From positions 2,480,001-2,544,000 of the forward strand of contig AP022133.1 in the NCBI GenBank assembly GCA_014169315.1: a stretch of 64,000 nucleotides of DNA, written 5' to 3'. Position numbers and translations under genes: made by a program. Below, one piece after another: positions 8,866-19,085 of this stretch (position 1 is its first letter; each line of letters starts with the position of its first letter). The DNA is from Enterobacter cloacae (GTDB lineage Bacteria; Pseudomonadota; Gammaproteobacteria; Enterobacterales; Enterobacteriaceae). The notes under the pieces are model-generated. The model had not been told where the DNA came from and did not search any database. It worked only from the letters and a program-made list of their open reading frames with translations.

Positions 8866-10041
8866 TCAGGCTAGCGCACGCGCGTTGGCCTGACGTTTTC
8901 TGGCGCTCAAATGGCCGTAAATCAACAGCGAAGTCATGGCGGAGAAAGACAAAATGGCCGCCGGTAACGTGATATAACTCCAGCTATATCCGAGCGTAAT
9001 CATCATCCCGCCAAAATACGCGCCAATCGCACTGCCCAGATTAAACGCCATCTGTCCCCCGGCAGCTCCCAGCATCTCGCCCCCTTTGGCATTTTGCAGT
9101 AGCAAAATTTGCAGCGGTGCGGAGAGTGCAAACAGCCCGGCGCAGCAGATAAACCCCATCACCAGTGAGGCGGTTTTCTGTTCTCCAAAGGCGAAAAGCG
9201 ACAACAGTGAGGCCACAATCACCAGATCGGTCGTTGCCGCAATGCGCAGTGGGCTAAAACGGCCAGACAATTTGCCGCTCAGCAGGTTACCCAGCACCAT
9301 CCCGAGGCCCATCAGCATCATAATGACGGTCATCACCCCTTCGGAGAAACCAGAGACGTTAACCATAAACGGCTTAACGAAACTGAACCACGCAAACACA
9401 CCGGCATTACCAAACATGGTGGCGGCGAAAATCAGCCAGGGTTCCGGTTTCGTCAGAAAATGGAACTGCTCGGTCAATTTGGTTTCTGATTTATCGTGAA
9501 TTTTCGGCACCCACATCAGCACCGAAAAGATCACCAGCGCATCAAATATGGCAATCAGCATAAAGGTATAGCGCCAGTTGAACTCATGCCCCAGCCACGT
9601 CCCCAGCGGAACACCCACCAGATTGGCTACGGTCATACCGGCAATCATGCCCGCAACGGCGACCGTTACCTTACCCGGCGGTGCAATTTTGGAAAGAATG
9701 ATCGCCCCGACGCCAAAAATGGCTCCGTGCGGAAAACCCGAAATCAAACGTCCTGTTGCCAGCCAGAGATACGATGATGAGAAGGTAAAAATCGCATTTC
9801 CGACCGCGCACATGGCCACCAGGAACAGCAGCGTCGATTTTAGTGAGAACTTACTGGAAAACAGCGCCACAACCGGCGCACCTATTACGACACCGAAGGC
9901 GTAAAACGAAATCATATTCCCGGCGGAGGGAATTGAAATCCCGGTATCATGCGCCAGTTCCGTCAACACACCCATAATGCCAAATTCAGCCATCCCCAGG
10001 CCAAATGTGCCAAGTGCCAACGAAAAAATTGTCTTTTTCAT
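8866..10041 (-). CDS. araJ: MFS transporter AraJ
   Basis: 391 residues from the ATG at 10041, beginning MKKTIFSLALGTFGLGMAEF, nearly the E. coli AraJ N-terminus (394 residues). Twelve membrane helices of the DHA1 type are expected; the motif GRLISGFPHGAIFGVG near residue 100 and the segment AGLFALSAPLQILLLQNAKG near 305 match AraJ closely. In E. coli it is arabinose-induced through AraC and has no settled substrate. An upstream in-frame start at 10125 is rejected because the added 28 residues have no counterpart. Here it is convergent with the ABC-F gene, not near ara genes. Confidence 0.9.
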   Translation of the reverse strand: MKKTIFSLALGTFGLGMAEFGIMGVLTELAHDTGISIPSAGNMISFYAFGVVIGAPVVALFSSKFSLKSTLLFLVAMCAVGNAIFTFSSSYLWLATGRLISGFPHGAIFGVGAIILSKIAPPGKVTVAVAGMIAGMTVANLVGVPLGTWLGHEFNWRYTFMLIAIFDALVIFSVLMWVPKIHDKSETKLTEQFHFLTKPEPWLIFAATMFGNAGVFAWFSFVKPFMVNVSGFSEGVMTVIMMLMGLGMVLGNLLSGKLSGRFSPLRIAATTDLVIVASLLSLFAFGEQKTASLVMGFICCAGLFALSAPLQILLLQNAKGGEMLGAAGGQMAFNLGSAIGAYFGGMMITLGYSWSYITLPAAILSFSAMTSLLIYGHLSARKRQANARALA

Positions 10042-10203
10042 ACAACAACCACTTGTTAAACGTTCGCAACAGCCATTATTGAATAATCTTGTATGGTGAG
10101 CCAGTTCAAATCGCCTCTCTGACACGTTAATCCATTAATACAGATAGATTACACTTCAAATACAGCTCCTTCCCCGCGGCAGGACAACAAGAGGATGACA
10201 ATT

Positions 10204-11022
10204 ATGGTCAGTAAGAAGAAAGCCAGTGTCGTTGCTGATGTCGTTAAAAATGCCCCCCTGAAAACAAAAGTGTATGAGCAAGAGTTGCGCCGTCTTCATG
10301 TTGAACTGGTTAAGCTTCAGCAGTGGGTGGTCGCTAAAGGTTTGAAAGTGTGTATTGTGTTCGAAGGGCGTGACGGAGCCGGTAAAGGCGGAACCATCAA
10401 AGCGATAACCGAGCGTGTCAGCCCGCGCGTATTTCGCGTTGTGGCACTCCCCGCGCCCACCGAGAAAGAGAAAACCCAGCTCTATTTCCAGCGCTACGTT
10501 CCCCACCTGCCTGCAGCGGGAGAGATCGTCATTTTCGACCGCAGCTGGTACAACCGTGCAGGCGTCGAACGAGTCATGGGATTCTGTACCCCGGAGCAGG
10601 TAGAAAAATTTCTCGACGGTACGCCTGTTATGGAGAAAGCAATGGTCGATGCGGGGATCATCCTGGTGAAGTACTGGCTTGAGGTCACGCCGAAAGAGCA
10701 GGAACGCCGACTGCGCGATCGTATCAACGACGGACGCAAAATCTGGAAACTGTCCCCGATGGACATTAAGTCTTTCAACATGTGGGACGAATATACCGTG
10801 GCACGAGACGCGATGTTTTCCGCCACTGACACCGCATGGGCACCGTGGTTTGTGGCGCGCTCGGAAGATAAAAAACGTGTGCGGCTGAATATTATCTCTC
10901 ACCTGCTCACGCAGATCCCCTATAAAGCGATGCACGTTGAGCCCGTTGAATTACCGAAGCGAAAAATTGGCAAGGTAAAACCTACAAAATATCCGTTCCG
11001 CTATGTTGACGAGCGGTTCTGA
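10204..11022 (+). CDS. Polyphosphate kinase 2 family protein
   Basis: 272 residues. PPK2 enzymes transfer phosphate between polyphosphate and nucleoside di- or monophosphates in the cytoplasm. Visible: Walker A GRDGAGKGG near residue 60, the lid/Walker B segment FDRSWYNRAGVERVMGFC near 113-130, and EQERRLRDRINDGRKIWKLSPMD near 168, all in PPK2 order. The ATG at 10204 is preferred over that at 10195 because GAGG lies 9 bases before it but only directly before the other. E. coli K-12 uses PPK1 and lacks this gene. It is unlinked to any ppk/ppx gene here. Confidence 0.9.
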   Translation: MVSKKKASVVADVVKNAPLKTKVYEQELRRLHVELVKLQQWVVAKGLKVCIVFEGRDGAGKGGTIKAITERVSPRVFRVVALPAPTEKEKTQLYFQRYVPHLPAAGEIVIFDRSWYNRAGVERVMGFCTPEQVEKFLDGTPVMEKAMVDAGIILVKYWLEVTPKEQERRLRDRINDGRKIWKLSPMDIKSFNMWDEYTVARDAMFSATDTAWAPWFVARSEDKKRVRLNIISHLLTQIPYKAMHVEPVELPKRKIGKVKPTKYPFRYVDERF

Positions 11023-11072
11023 TATGGCCGGGAGTTTGCTGTATTGACGCGTTAATGGCCCACGCAAGCGAA

Positions 11073-11098
11073 GCGCCGTCGGTCAACGCCGACGGCGC
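11073..11098. terminator. Hairpin between convergent PPK2 and fdnI genes
   Basis: Perfect 10-base stem GCGCCGTCGG/CCGACGGCGC around TCAACG, six bases from the fdnI stop. There is no clear T-run, so intrinsic termination is uncertain; it may protect mRNA 3' ends. Confidence 0.5.
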
Positions 11099-11103
11099 AG
11101 GGC

Positions 11104-11760
11104 TTACTTTATGCCTTCCGTACTGTCTTGTTTCGCTTCAAGACGTTCAACATCACGGTACCAGCGTGGATGGTGTTTCTGCGCCCAGCGGCGGCTCACC
11201 TTTCCTTCAATCATCCCTTTAATCGATCCTTTCACCCAGAACGCCATATACATATGGATCAGGATGGCGTGGATCAGAATAATGGCCGACGTCGCGTGGA
11301 TCAGCAGCGCATAACGAATCACCTGAATCGGGAAATAGTGCGCAAAGTACGGACGCCAGATAATCACCCCGGTCACCAGCAGCACAAAAATCATGCTCAT
11401 GATGCTCCAGAACATCATCTTCTGCCCGGCGTTGTATTTGCCCACTTTCGCAACGTTATGTTCGTTCCCTTTCAGGACTTCGACGATGCCTTTGACCCAC
11501 GGAATATCCTGCTTATCCGGGATGTTGTGGTGCACGAAGCGCACAAACATAAACATCAGCACCACGAAAATCAGTACACCGAAGAACGGGTGCAGAATTC
11601 GTCCCATTTGCGGCGTACCAAACGTTTCAGTCAGCCACTGCAGCGTCGGGAAGAAGAACGAAATCCCCGAAACCGCCACCAGAAAGAAGCAGATCACCAC
11701 CGTCCAGTGACAGGCGCGGTCGATAAACTTCGTGCGCACAATCATCTTCGACTTACTCAT
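11104..11760 (-). CDS. fdnI: Formate dehydrogenase-N gamma subunit, cytochrome b556
   Basis: 218 residues from the ATG at 11760. Inner-membrane diheme cytochrome that takes electrons from FdnH and reduces menaquinone on the cytoplasmic side. Four hydrophobic helices are visible, with heme-ligand histidines in DRACHWTVV (residue about 18), LHPFFGVL and the late [20 protein letters not shown]. The start overlaps the fdnH end by 8 bases, as in the E. coli fdnGHI operon. An upstream ATG at 11781 would add seven residues and is not preferred. Confidence 0.95.
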   Translation of the reverse strand: MSKSKMIVRTKFIDRACHWTVVICFFLVAVSGISFFFPTLQWLTETFGTPQMGRILHPFFGVLIFVVLMFMFVRFVHHNIPDKQDIPWVKGIVEVLKGNEHNVAKVGKYNAGQKMMFWSIMSMIFVLLVTGVIIWRPYFAHYFPIQVIRYALLIHATSAIILIHAILIHMYMAFWVKGSIKGMIEGKVSRRWAQKHHPRWYRDVERLEAKQDSTEGIK

Positions 11761-12637
11761 GATGCTCCTCCTCGTCGTCATCTACCTCTTTGTTTGGCCC
11801 GATACCGATGTAGTGATAAATCAACCCGGCAAAGGTGGCGATAAAGCCCGCTGCAGAGAGCGGTTTAAGCGCCCCTTTCCACAGGTTGATCGAGGTATCG
11901 ATCGCCGGATCTTTCGGCAGATTGTGGTACAACTCCGGCTGGTCGTTATGGTGCAGTACGTACATCACGTGCGTACCGCCCACGCCCTGCGGGTTATAAA
12001 TGCCTGCATTTTCGTAACCGCGTGCTTTCAGTTTATCCACGCGCTGCTGCGCCACCTCCAGCATCTCCCTTTTGGTGCCGAAGTGGATGGCCCCGGTCGG
12101 ACAGGTCTTCACACAGGCAGGCTCCTGTCCCACGCTGACGCGATCCACACACAGGGTGCATTTGTATACCCGGTTATCCTCTTTATTGAGTCGCGGAATG
12201 TTAAACGGACAGCCCGCGATGCAGTAGCCGCAGCCAATACAGTTGTCCTGCTGAAAATCGACAATCCCGTTGGCGTACTGAATAATTGCCCCGGCAGACG
12301 GACATGCCTTGAGGCAACCCGGGTCTTCACAGTGCATACAGCCGTCTTTGCGGATCAGCCATTCCAGCTTGCCGTTCTGGTCGGTTTCGCTAAAGCGCAT
12401 CACCGTCCAGGATTTGGCGCTCAGATCCGCCGGGTTATCGTAAACCCCCACGCAGTGCCCCACGTCGTCGCGGATGTCATTCCACTCAGAACAGGCCACC
12501 TGGCAGGCCTTGCAGCCCACGCAGGAAGAGACATCGATTAGCTTTGCGACTTCAGCCTTGTCATCCCGCACACGAGGTGCGGGCGTGATCGGATTGGTCG
12601 CGGAGCGCTTAATAATGTCTTGTGTTTCCATCGCCAT
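11753..12637 (-). CDS. fdnH: Formate dehydrogenase-N beta subunit, iron-sulfur
   Basis: 294 residues, the E. coli FdnH length. Electron-transfer subunit with four [4Fe-4S] clusters: cysteine groups [11 protein letters not shown] near 39, [14 protein letters not shown] near 100, [13 protein letters not shown] near 133 and [21 protein letters not shown] near 160. A single C-terminal membrane helix ([19 protein letters not shown], about 255-274) anchors it, followed by an acidic tail [11 protein letters not shown]. It begins 11 bases after fdnG and overlaps fdnI. Confidence 0.96.
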   Translation of the reverse strand: MAMETQDIIKRSATNPITPAPRVRDDKAEVAKLIDVSSCVGCKACQVACSEWNDIRDDVGHCVGVYDNPADLSAKSWTVMRFSETDQNGKLEWLIRKDGCMHCEDPGCLKACPSAGAIIQYANGIVDFQQDNCIGCGYCIAGCPFNIPRLNKEDNRVYKCTLCVDRVSVGQEPACVKTCPTGAIHFGTKREMLEVAQQRVDKLKARGYENAGIYNPQGVGGTHVMYVLHHNDQPELYHNLPKDPAIDTSINLWKGALKPLSAAGFIATFAGLIYHYIGIGPNKEVDDDEEEHHE

Positions 12638-12648
12638 TTATTCGCTCC

Positions 12649-15600
12649 TTACGCTTTCTCGATGTTGACCAGAAACGCTTTATACTCCGGCGTCTGCGAG
12701 TTGGAATCGCCGACGTTTGGCGTCAGGGTATTGGCGATGTAGCCTTTCTGCGCCACACCTTCAAAGCCCCAGTGCAGCGGAATACCCACCGTTTCCACCT
12801 GCTGACCATGAACGTTCAGCGACTGCAGACGGCGGGTCACTACCGCAACCGCGCGAATAAAGCCGCGCTTGCTGCTGACCTTCACGCGGTCGCCGTTAGC
12901 AATCCCTTTCGCTTTCGCCAGCGTTTCGCTGATTTCCACAAACTGTTCCGGCTGGGCGATGGCGTTAAGCCGCGCGTGCTTAGTCCAGGTGTGGAAATGC
13001 TCGGTCAGGCGATAGGTCGTCCCCACATACGGGAACTTATCCTTCTTGCCTAAACGCAGCACGTCGTCCTCGTAGATACGCACCACCGGGCTGGAGATCA
13101 CGTTCGGGTGCAGCGGGTTAGTGCCCAGTGGCGTTTCCATCGGTTCGTAGTGTTCCGGGAATGGCCCTTCCGCCAGCTTATCGAGAGCAAACAGACGCCC
13201 CAGCCCTTCCGGCTGCATGATAAACGGCCCGGTCGCACTGCCCGGCGCGGCGGTGTTGAAGTCCGGGATATCGTTACCCGCCCACTTCGACCCGTTCCAC
13301 TGGATCAACATGCGTTTCGGATCCCACGGCTTACCGTTGATATCCGCTGAGGCGCGGTTGTACAGCACGCGGCGGTTCAGCGGCCACGCCCATGCCCAGC
13401 CCAGCGTATTGCCCAGACCTGACGGGTCAGCGTTGTCGCGGTTGGCCATCTGGTTACCCTGCTCCGTCCAGCTACCGGCGTAGATCCAGCAGGAAGACGC
13501 CGTCGTACCGTCATCGCGCAGCAGCGCGAAGCTGCTCAGCAACTGGCCTTTTTTCGCCACAAGGTTACCGCTGGCATCATAGAGATCCGCCAGCGCCACG
13601 CCGTTGTTCTCTTTGGCCACCTCTTCGGACTCCGGGTGATCAGGCTGTTTGTAGTCCCAGCTCATCTTCAGCAGTGGTTCAGCACCTTTGCCGCCTTCGG
13701 TGCGGTACATCTCGCGCAGACGATGGTAAATCCCGGCCAGGATCTCGCCGTCGTTACGCGCTTCACCCGGTGCATCCTGACCTTTCCAGTGCCACTGCAG
13801 CCAACGGCCAGAGTTAGCAATAGAACCGTCTTCTTCGGCAAAACAGGTCGACGGCAGACGGAACACTTCGGTCTGAATCGATGCCGGATCGACATCGTTT
13901 GATTCACCGTGGTTCTGCCAGAACGTGGAGGTTTCAGTCACCAGCGGGTCGATAACCACCATGTACTTCAGCTGACTCAGGCTGCGCACCACCTTGTTTT
14001 TGTCCGGGAACGAGGCCACCGGGTTAAAGCCCTGGCAGATATAGCCCGTGACGTTACCCTTATCCATCATGTTGAAATACTTGATGACGTCGTAAGACTG
14101 ATCCCATTTTGGCAACCACTCAAAGCCCCAGTCGTTCTCTTTGCGCGCATCATCGCCGTAGAAAGATTTCATCAGGCTGACGGCGAACTTCGGATAGTTA
14201 CTCCAGTAGTTCACCTGATCGGCCAGCGTGGCTTTTGGCGTATTCGCCGTGAGCCAGGTCTGGAAATCAGTCTGTTTTTCTGACGGCAGCGTCAGATAAC
14301 CCGGCAAACTAGTGGAAAGCAGCCCCAGATCGGTCAATCCCTGGATGTTGGAGTGACCACGCAGCGCATTCACGCCACCACCCGCCATACCCATGTTGCC
14401 AAGCAGCAACTGGATCATCGCCATCGTACGGATGTTCTGCGCGCCCACGGTGTGCTGCGTCCAGCCCAGCGCATACAGGAACGTGGTGGTTCTGTCCGCC
14501 GCACTGGTGGAAGCCAGCACTTCACACACTTTGAGGAAGTCCGCTTTCGGCGTACCGCAGATGTTCTCCACCACATCCGGCGTGTAGCGGGAAACGTGCT
14601 GTTTCAGCAGGTTCCACACGCAGCGCGGATCGGTCAGGGTTTCATCGCGTTTCGCATAGCCGTTCTCATCGAACTGATAGTTCCAGGACGATTTATCGTA
14701 CTGACGTTTTTGTGCGTCATAACCGCTGAACAGACCGTCATCGAAGGCAAAGTCATCCCGCACCAGCAGATTCGCGTTGGTGTAGTGTTTAACGTATTCC
14801 GCGTTAATTTTGTTATTTTCGATCAGGTACAACAGCACGCCAGACAGGAACGTTATGTCCGTACCGGAGCGGATTGGTGCATAGATATCGGCCACCGATG
14901 CCGTACGCGTAAAGCGCGGATCGACGACGATAAGCGTCGCATCGTTGTTGTTTTTCGCTTCCATCGCCCAGCGGAATCCCACCGGATGTGCTTCAGCGGC
15001 GTTGCCGCCCATCACCATCACGACGTTGGCGTTTTTGATATCAACCCAGTGGTTGGTCATCGCACCGCGACCAAATGTTGGAGCAAGACTTGCTACCGTT
15101 GGTCCGTGTCAGACGCGTGCCTGGTTGTCTACCGCCAGCATGCCGAGTGAGCGCACAAATTTTTGCGTCAGCATGCCGGTTTCATTACTTGCCGCAGAGG
15201 CACAGAGCATCCCGGTGGAAAGCCAGCGGTTAACCGTCACGCCCTGGGCGTTCTTCTCCATAAAGTTGGCATCGCGGTCGGCCTTCATCAGTTTGGCTAT
15301 CCGGGAGAACGCGTCGTCCCAGGAGATTCGCTGCCACTTGTCAGAACCTGGCGCACGGTATTCCGGGTAACGCAGACGGTTTTCACTGTGGACGTAGTCC
15401 AGCAAACCGGCTCCTTTCGGGCATAACGCCCCACGGCTCACCGGATGATCCGGATCCCCTTCGATATGATAAATCGCTTCTCTGGCGTTCTTCGCGCCAT
15501 CGCCCAGGCTATACATTAAAAGCCCACAACCTACGGAGCAGTATGTGCAGGTGTTACGGATCTCTTTGGCTCGCAGCAGTTTATAGTTGCGCGCCTGAGC

Positions 15601-15696
15601 CAGCGCCATTTTGGGAGCAAATCCCAGCATCGCGGCTGTGGTTCCGGCCATACCGCCCGCGCAGATTTTAAAAAATTGTCTGCGGCTGACGTCCAT
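12649..15696 (-). CDS. fdnG: Formate dehydrogenase-N alpha subunit, selenocysteine enzyme
   Basis: 1015 residues, the exact E. coli FdnG length, if the in-frame TGA at 15109-15111 (codon 196) is read as selenocysteine. The context around it, DNQARV-Sec-HGPTVASLAP, is the known active site where Sec binds molybdenum. Residues 1-33 carry a twin-arginine signal (SRRQFFK), so the folded enzyme is exported to the periplasm. A [4Fe-4S] motif CTYCSVGCG follows near residue 50. It oxidises formate and passes electrons via FdnH and FdnI to menaquinone. A SECIS-like stem follows the TGA. First gene of fdnGHI; FNR and NarL sites lie upstream. Confidence 0.97.
15068..15111 (-). promoter_or_regulatory. 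bSECIS element for fdnG selenocysteine
   Basis: On the minus strand the TGA is followed by CACGGACCAACGGTAGCAAG then TCTTGCTCC. The upper stem GGTAGCA/TTGCTCC closes a short AGTC loop, close to the E. coli fdnG SECIS where SelB binds the apical loop. Needed to decode the UGA as selenocysteine. Confidence 0.8.
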
Positions 15697-15758
15697 TGTT
15701 GTCCTCGTTATCTGATAAGACTTCGCGCCGCAAACTAACAGCAAAGCCCCTGATTTTT

Positions 15759-15835
15759 TTGCGTCAAATCAAGGTCGCCAGTCTTCGCCCCCTTAATAGT
15801 CACCCCTGGTGAATTTAAATACCCCTTTATGATTA
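15759..15835 (-). promoter_or_regulatory. fdnG promoter-region FNR and NarL sites
   Basis: TTGCGTCAAATCAA at 15759-15772 matches the FNR palindrome (TTGAT-N4-ATCAA) with two mismatches. TACCCCT-TT-ATGATTA at 15820-15835 fits the NarL 7-2-7 inverted heptamer pattern with one mismatch in the second half; CACCCCT at 15801-15807 may be a further heptamer. This fits anaerobic, nitrate-induced expression as known for fdnGHI. Positions are seen; binding is inferred. Confidence 0.6.
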
Positions 15836-15917
15836 AGCGGTTAACGGAATAATTCGCGATACATGGCGGATTAATGCTATACATTTTCCCTTTGATATTG
15901 ATGGTGATGGCAAGGTA

Positions 15918-16796
15918 ATGGACAGAAAAAGAGCAACGCTCATTGGTCTGGCAGCAATCCTGTTATGGAGCACAATGGTTGGACTCATTCGCAGCGTGAG
16001 TGAGGGACTGGGGCCAGTGGGCGGCGCGGCGATGATATACACCCTGAGCGGGTTATTGTGTCTGGTAACGGTTGGTTTTCCTGATATTCGACGTTTCTCT
16101 CCACGTTATCTTATTGCGGGTAGCGTCTTGTTTGTCACCTACGAAATTTGCCTTGCGCTGTCACTCGGATATGCCGCAACGCGTTCTCAGGCCATTGAGG
16201 TCGGGATGGTTAATTATCTGTGGCCTAGCCTGACCATTGTGTTTGCGATTTTGTTCAACGGTCAAAAATCAACCCTGTGGGTGATCCCCGGATTAGCTAT
16301 CTCGCTACTTGGGGTGGGCTGGGTATTAGGGGGGGAGAACGGGCTCCACGTGGATGAAATAGTCCGCAACGTTATCTCTAATCCGCTCAGTTATGCGCTG
16401 GCGTTTGCCGGTGCATTTATCTGGGCGGCCTACTGCACCGTGACCAGCAAATTTGCCAAAGGGCAAAACGGTATCACCCTCTTTGTTTTGCTTACGGCGC
16501 TCAGTCTGTGGGTGAAATACGCGGTGAGCGATCAACCTGAAATGGTGTTCAGTATCCCGGTGGTTGTGAAGTTATTCATGTGTGGTGTGGCACTGGGGTT
16601 TGGCTATGCCTCGTGGAATATCGGTATTCTCCACGGCAACGTTACTGTACTGGCTGCTGTTTCTTATTTTACCCCGGTATTATCGGCCGCGCTGGCGAGT
16701 GTATTACTGAGCGCCCCACTGTCATTCGCCTTCTGGCAAGGTGCTCTGATGGTCTGCGCCGGGTCACTGCTGTGCTGGTTTGCCACGCGAAAATAA
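15918..16796 (+). CDS. yddG: Aromatic amino acid exporter YddG (DMT family)
   Basis: 292 residues, 10 hydrophobic helices, two EamA repeats, matching E. coli YddG in length and sequence (IGLAAILLWSTMVGLIRSVS at the start, VNYLWPSLTIVFA near 95, LGFGYASWNIGILHGN near 220). It exports aromatic amino acids and some toxic compounds across the inner membrane. It is divergent from fdnG, sharing the 221-base regulatory region, as in E. coli, and upstream of an OmpD-type porin, as in Salmonella. Confidence 0.94.
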   Translation: MDRKRATLIGLAAILLWSTMVGLIRSVSEGLGPVGGAAMIYTLSGLLCLVTVGFPDIRRFSPRYLIAGSVLFVTYEICLALSLGYAATRSQAIEVGMVNYLWPSLTIVFAILFNGQKSTLWVIPGLAISLLGVGWVLGGENGLHVDEIVRNVISNPLSYALAFAGAFIWAAYCTVTSKFAKGQNGITLFVLLTALSLWVKYAVSDQPEMVFSIPVVVKLFMCGVALGFGYASWNIGILHGNVTVLAAVSYFTPVLSAALASVLLSAPLSFAFWQGALMVCAGSLLCWFATRK

Positions 16797-17417
16797 CCCG
16801 TGCCGGGCGTGTTTCTGCCCGGCAAAAACTAACCTAAATTTAAAGTGTGATCGGGCGTCAGAATATTTATCAGGACGATGGAGGACGCCGGAAAATTTTG
16901 TTTATATTCCCTTGTCACGTAAATTCTGAAATGCATTAATTGACATAAATTGACAACGGAATGTGACTACTTCCCTGCAAATATTTACGATGTATATAGC
17001 ACTTATTGCAATAGTTTATTTCTGGATATTTCAGTAAATCCGGAGAAGAATTACCCCGAAGATCACCGTAACACACTGTTTTAACGTCATCATTCTCATC
17101 TCAGCTATCACAAACCCCACGAAAACAACAATAATTACAAAGAAAAACTAAACCACTAAAAAACTATATTTTCATTAATTGTCATGTCTGTAAAACAATC
17201 ATTATTTGGTTAAATGATAACCAAATCAGTGCATTTTTCGGCAATTTTTTCGATCCCGATCACACTAATTGAAATTATTGCTAATATTTTGAAACTTATT
17301 ATTGAAAGGGAGATACAAGATTTTTAAAAATAGCATGCCATTGACGAACGGCCTCGTTTAAAAATCGTTCAATAATGGTTCAGGAATACCTAAAGAAAAT
17401 TATAAGGATTATTTAAG
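16797..17417 (+). promoter_or_regulatory. Long AT-rich upstream region of the porin gene
   Basis: 621 bases with no supported gene. Composition becomes strongly AT-rich from about 16880, as in upstream regions of OmpR-regulated porins. A hairpin with stem GCCGGGC/GCCCGGC lies just after yddG. GATCCCGATCACA at 17251-17263 contains a good CRP half-site (TGTGATC on the minus strand) with a poor second half. AAGGA lies 8 bases before the porin ATG. No small RNA could be recognised. Confidence 0.4.
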
Positions 17418-18503
17418 ATGAAACTTAAATTAGTTGCAGTGGCAGTAACTTCTATGCTGGCAGCTGGCGTTGTAAACGCTGCTGAAGTATTTAACAAAGA
17501 CGGTAACAAGCTGGATCTGTACGGTAAAGTAACTGGTCTGCACTATTTCTCTGATGATGCTGACAAAGACGGCGACAAAACTTATGTTCGTCTGGGCTTC
17601 AAAGGTGAAACTCAGATCAACGACCAGATGACCGGTTACGGCCAGTGGGAATATGAGTTCAAAGGCAACCGTTCTGAATCTCAGGGTGCTGACGGCAACA
17701 AAACTCGTCTGGCATTCGCGGGTCTGAAATTCAACGAATTCGGTTCTATCGACTACGGTCGTAACTACGGTGTGGCTTACGACATCGGCGCATGGACTGA
17801 CGTTCTGCCAGAATTCGGTGGCGATACCTGGACCCAGTCTGACGCCTTCATGACTCAGCGTACCACTGGCGTTGCAACCTACCGTAACAGCGATTTCTTC
17901 GGTCTGGTTGACGGTCTGAACATTGCCGCTCAGTACCAGGGTAAAAACGACCGTGGTAATGACATCACCGAATCGAACGGCGACGGCTGGGGTCTGTCTT
18001 CTACCTACGAAATGAACGGTTTCGGCGTGGGTGCAACCTATGCGAAATCTGACCGTACTGACAAGCAGGTTAGTGCTGGTCGCGTAGTTGACACCATGAA
18101 CGCTGGTGGTGAGAACGCTGAAGTGTGGGCAACGGGCCTGAAATATGATGCGAACAGCATCTACCTGGCAACCACCTACTCTGAAACCCGCAACATGACC
18201 AACTTCGGTGACGGTTATATCGCGAACAAAGCTCAGAACTTCGAAGTGGTTGCACAGTACCAGTTCGACTTCGGTCTGCGTCCATCCATCGCTTACCTGA
18301 AATCCAAAGGTAAAGACATCGGTACTTACGGCGACCAGGATCTGGTTGAGTACATCGATCTGGGCACGACTTACTACTTCAACAAAAACATGTCCACCTA
18401 TGTTGATTACAAAATCAACCTGCTTGATGACAACAAATTCACCAAAGCTGCTGGCGTGACTACCGACAACATCGTAGCTGTAGGCCTGACCTACCAGTTC
18501 TAA
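17418..18503 (+). CDS. ompD: Outer-membrane general porin, OmpD/NmpC type
   Basis: 361 residues: a 21-residue signal peptide (ending VVNA), then a 16-strand trimeric porin barrel beginning [19 protein letters not shown] and ending in the outer-membrane insertion signature VGLTYQF. The loop 3 segment is present ([12 protein letters not shown]). Codon use is highly biased, as expected for an abundant protein. The family includes OmpC, OmpF, OmpN and OmpD; the OmpD name rests on position between yddG and smvA as in Salmonella. Exact paralogue assignment is less sure than the porin call. Confidence 0.85.
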   Translation: MKLKLVAVAVTSMLAAGVVNAAEVFNKDGNKLDLYGKVTGLHYFSDDADKDGDKTYVRLGFKGETQINDQMTGYGQWEYEFKGNRSESQGADGNKTRLAFAGLKFNEFGSIDYGRNYGVAYDIGAWTDVLPEFGGDTWTQSDAFMTQRTTGVATYRNSDFFGLVDGLNIAAQYQGKNDRGNDITESNGDGWGLSSTYEMNGFGVGATYAKSDRTDKQVSAGRVVDTMNAGGENAEVWATGLKYDANSIYLATTYSETRNMTNFGDGYIANKAQNFEVVAQYQFDFGLRPSIAYLKSKGKDIGTYGDQDLVEYIDLGTTYYFNKNMSTYVDYKINLLDDNKFTKAAGVTTDNIVAVGLTYQF

Positions 18504-18519
18504 GATTTGTCAGTCTGAA

Positions 18520-18549
18520 AAGGCCAGCCCTCGTGGCTGGCTTTTTTTA
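18520..18549 (+). terminator. Rho-independent terminator of the porin gene
   Basis: Stem GCCAGCC/GGCTGGC with loop CTCGT followed by seven T residues, 20 bases after the porin stop codon. Confidence 0.92.
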
Positions 18550-18583
18550 TACCAGTTTTACTGGCGTAATAAAGGAGAACGCC

Positions 18584-19024
18584 ATGCATATTTTTAAAGG
18601 ACGCTGCTTATGTGGGATGAGTCAGTTCAGCGTAAGCCTCAATGATTTCGACGTCTACGCCTGTCACTGCACGCTGTGCCAGAAATGGTCTGGTGGTATC
18701 GGTATGTACCTGGAAGCACAGGGAAAACCCCTTGTTGAGCAAGGCTCCATCGCACCTTCCCATTTCTCGTCATCCGCACGCGGTGAACGCTGGTTTTGCC
18801 CGGGATGTGGTTGCCCTTTGTGGCTCGAACTGACTTCAACGGCGCGGTACTTTATTCCCTGGACGTTGCTGGAAATGAGCGAAGATGAGAGACGACGTCT
18901 GGTACTGGCCGCTGAAATTTACACCGAAACGCAACCCGCGTTCTGGCGCTTGACCGGACAATATGCCCGTTTCAGCGGCACTGAGATTGAAGCGCTGGAT
19001 AAAGGCTGCCTGCTTGCGTCGTAG
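18584..19024 (+). CDS. GFA/CENP-V-like zinc protein
   Basis: 146 residues. Zinc-binding cysteine pattern of the glutathione-dependent formaldehyde-activating (GFA) fold: GRCLCGMSQF near residue 6, CHCTLCQKWSGG near 27, FCPGCGCPLW near 70. The reaction is not known for most members. Start chosen by AAAGGAG 6 bases upstream. It lies between the porin and smvA, the same place as an uncharacterised gene in Salmonella. A functional link to frmA at 61310 should not be assumed. Confidence 0.85.
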   Translation: MHIFKGRCLCGMSQFSVSLNDFDVYACHCTLCQKWSGGIGMYLEAQGKPLVEQGSIAPSHFSSSARGERWFCPGCGCPLWLELTSTARYFIPWTLLEMSEDERRRLVLAAEIYTETQPAFWRLTGQYARFSGTEIEALDKGCLLAS

Positions 19025-19085
19025 GCAGTTATCCCTTTGCATGCGGCGTAGCCCGTTTTCAAAGGGCTCGTCGCCGGGCTTGTCT

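Noticed and set aside
15109..15111. Apparent stop dividing fdnG into two genes
   Set aside because: It is the selenocysteine codon; length, context and SECIS agree.
18584..19024. GFA protein as part of the frm formaldehyde pathway
   Set aside because: The family name is historical, the gene is over 40 kb from frmA, and its context is the porin/smvA region.
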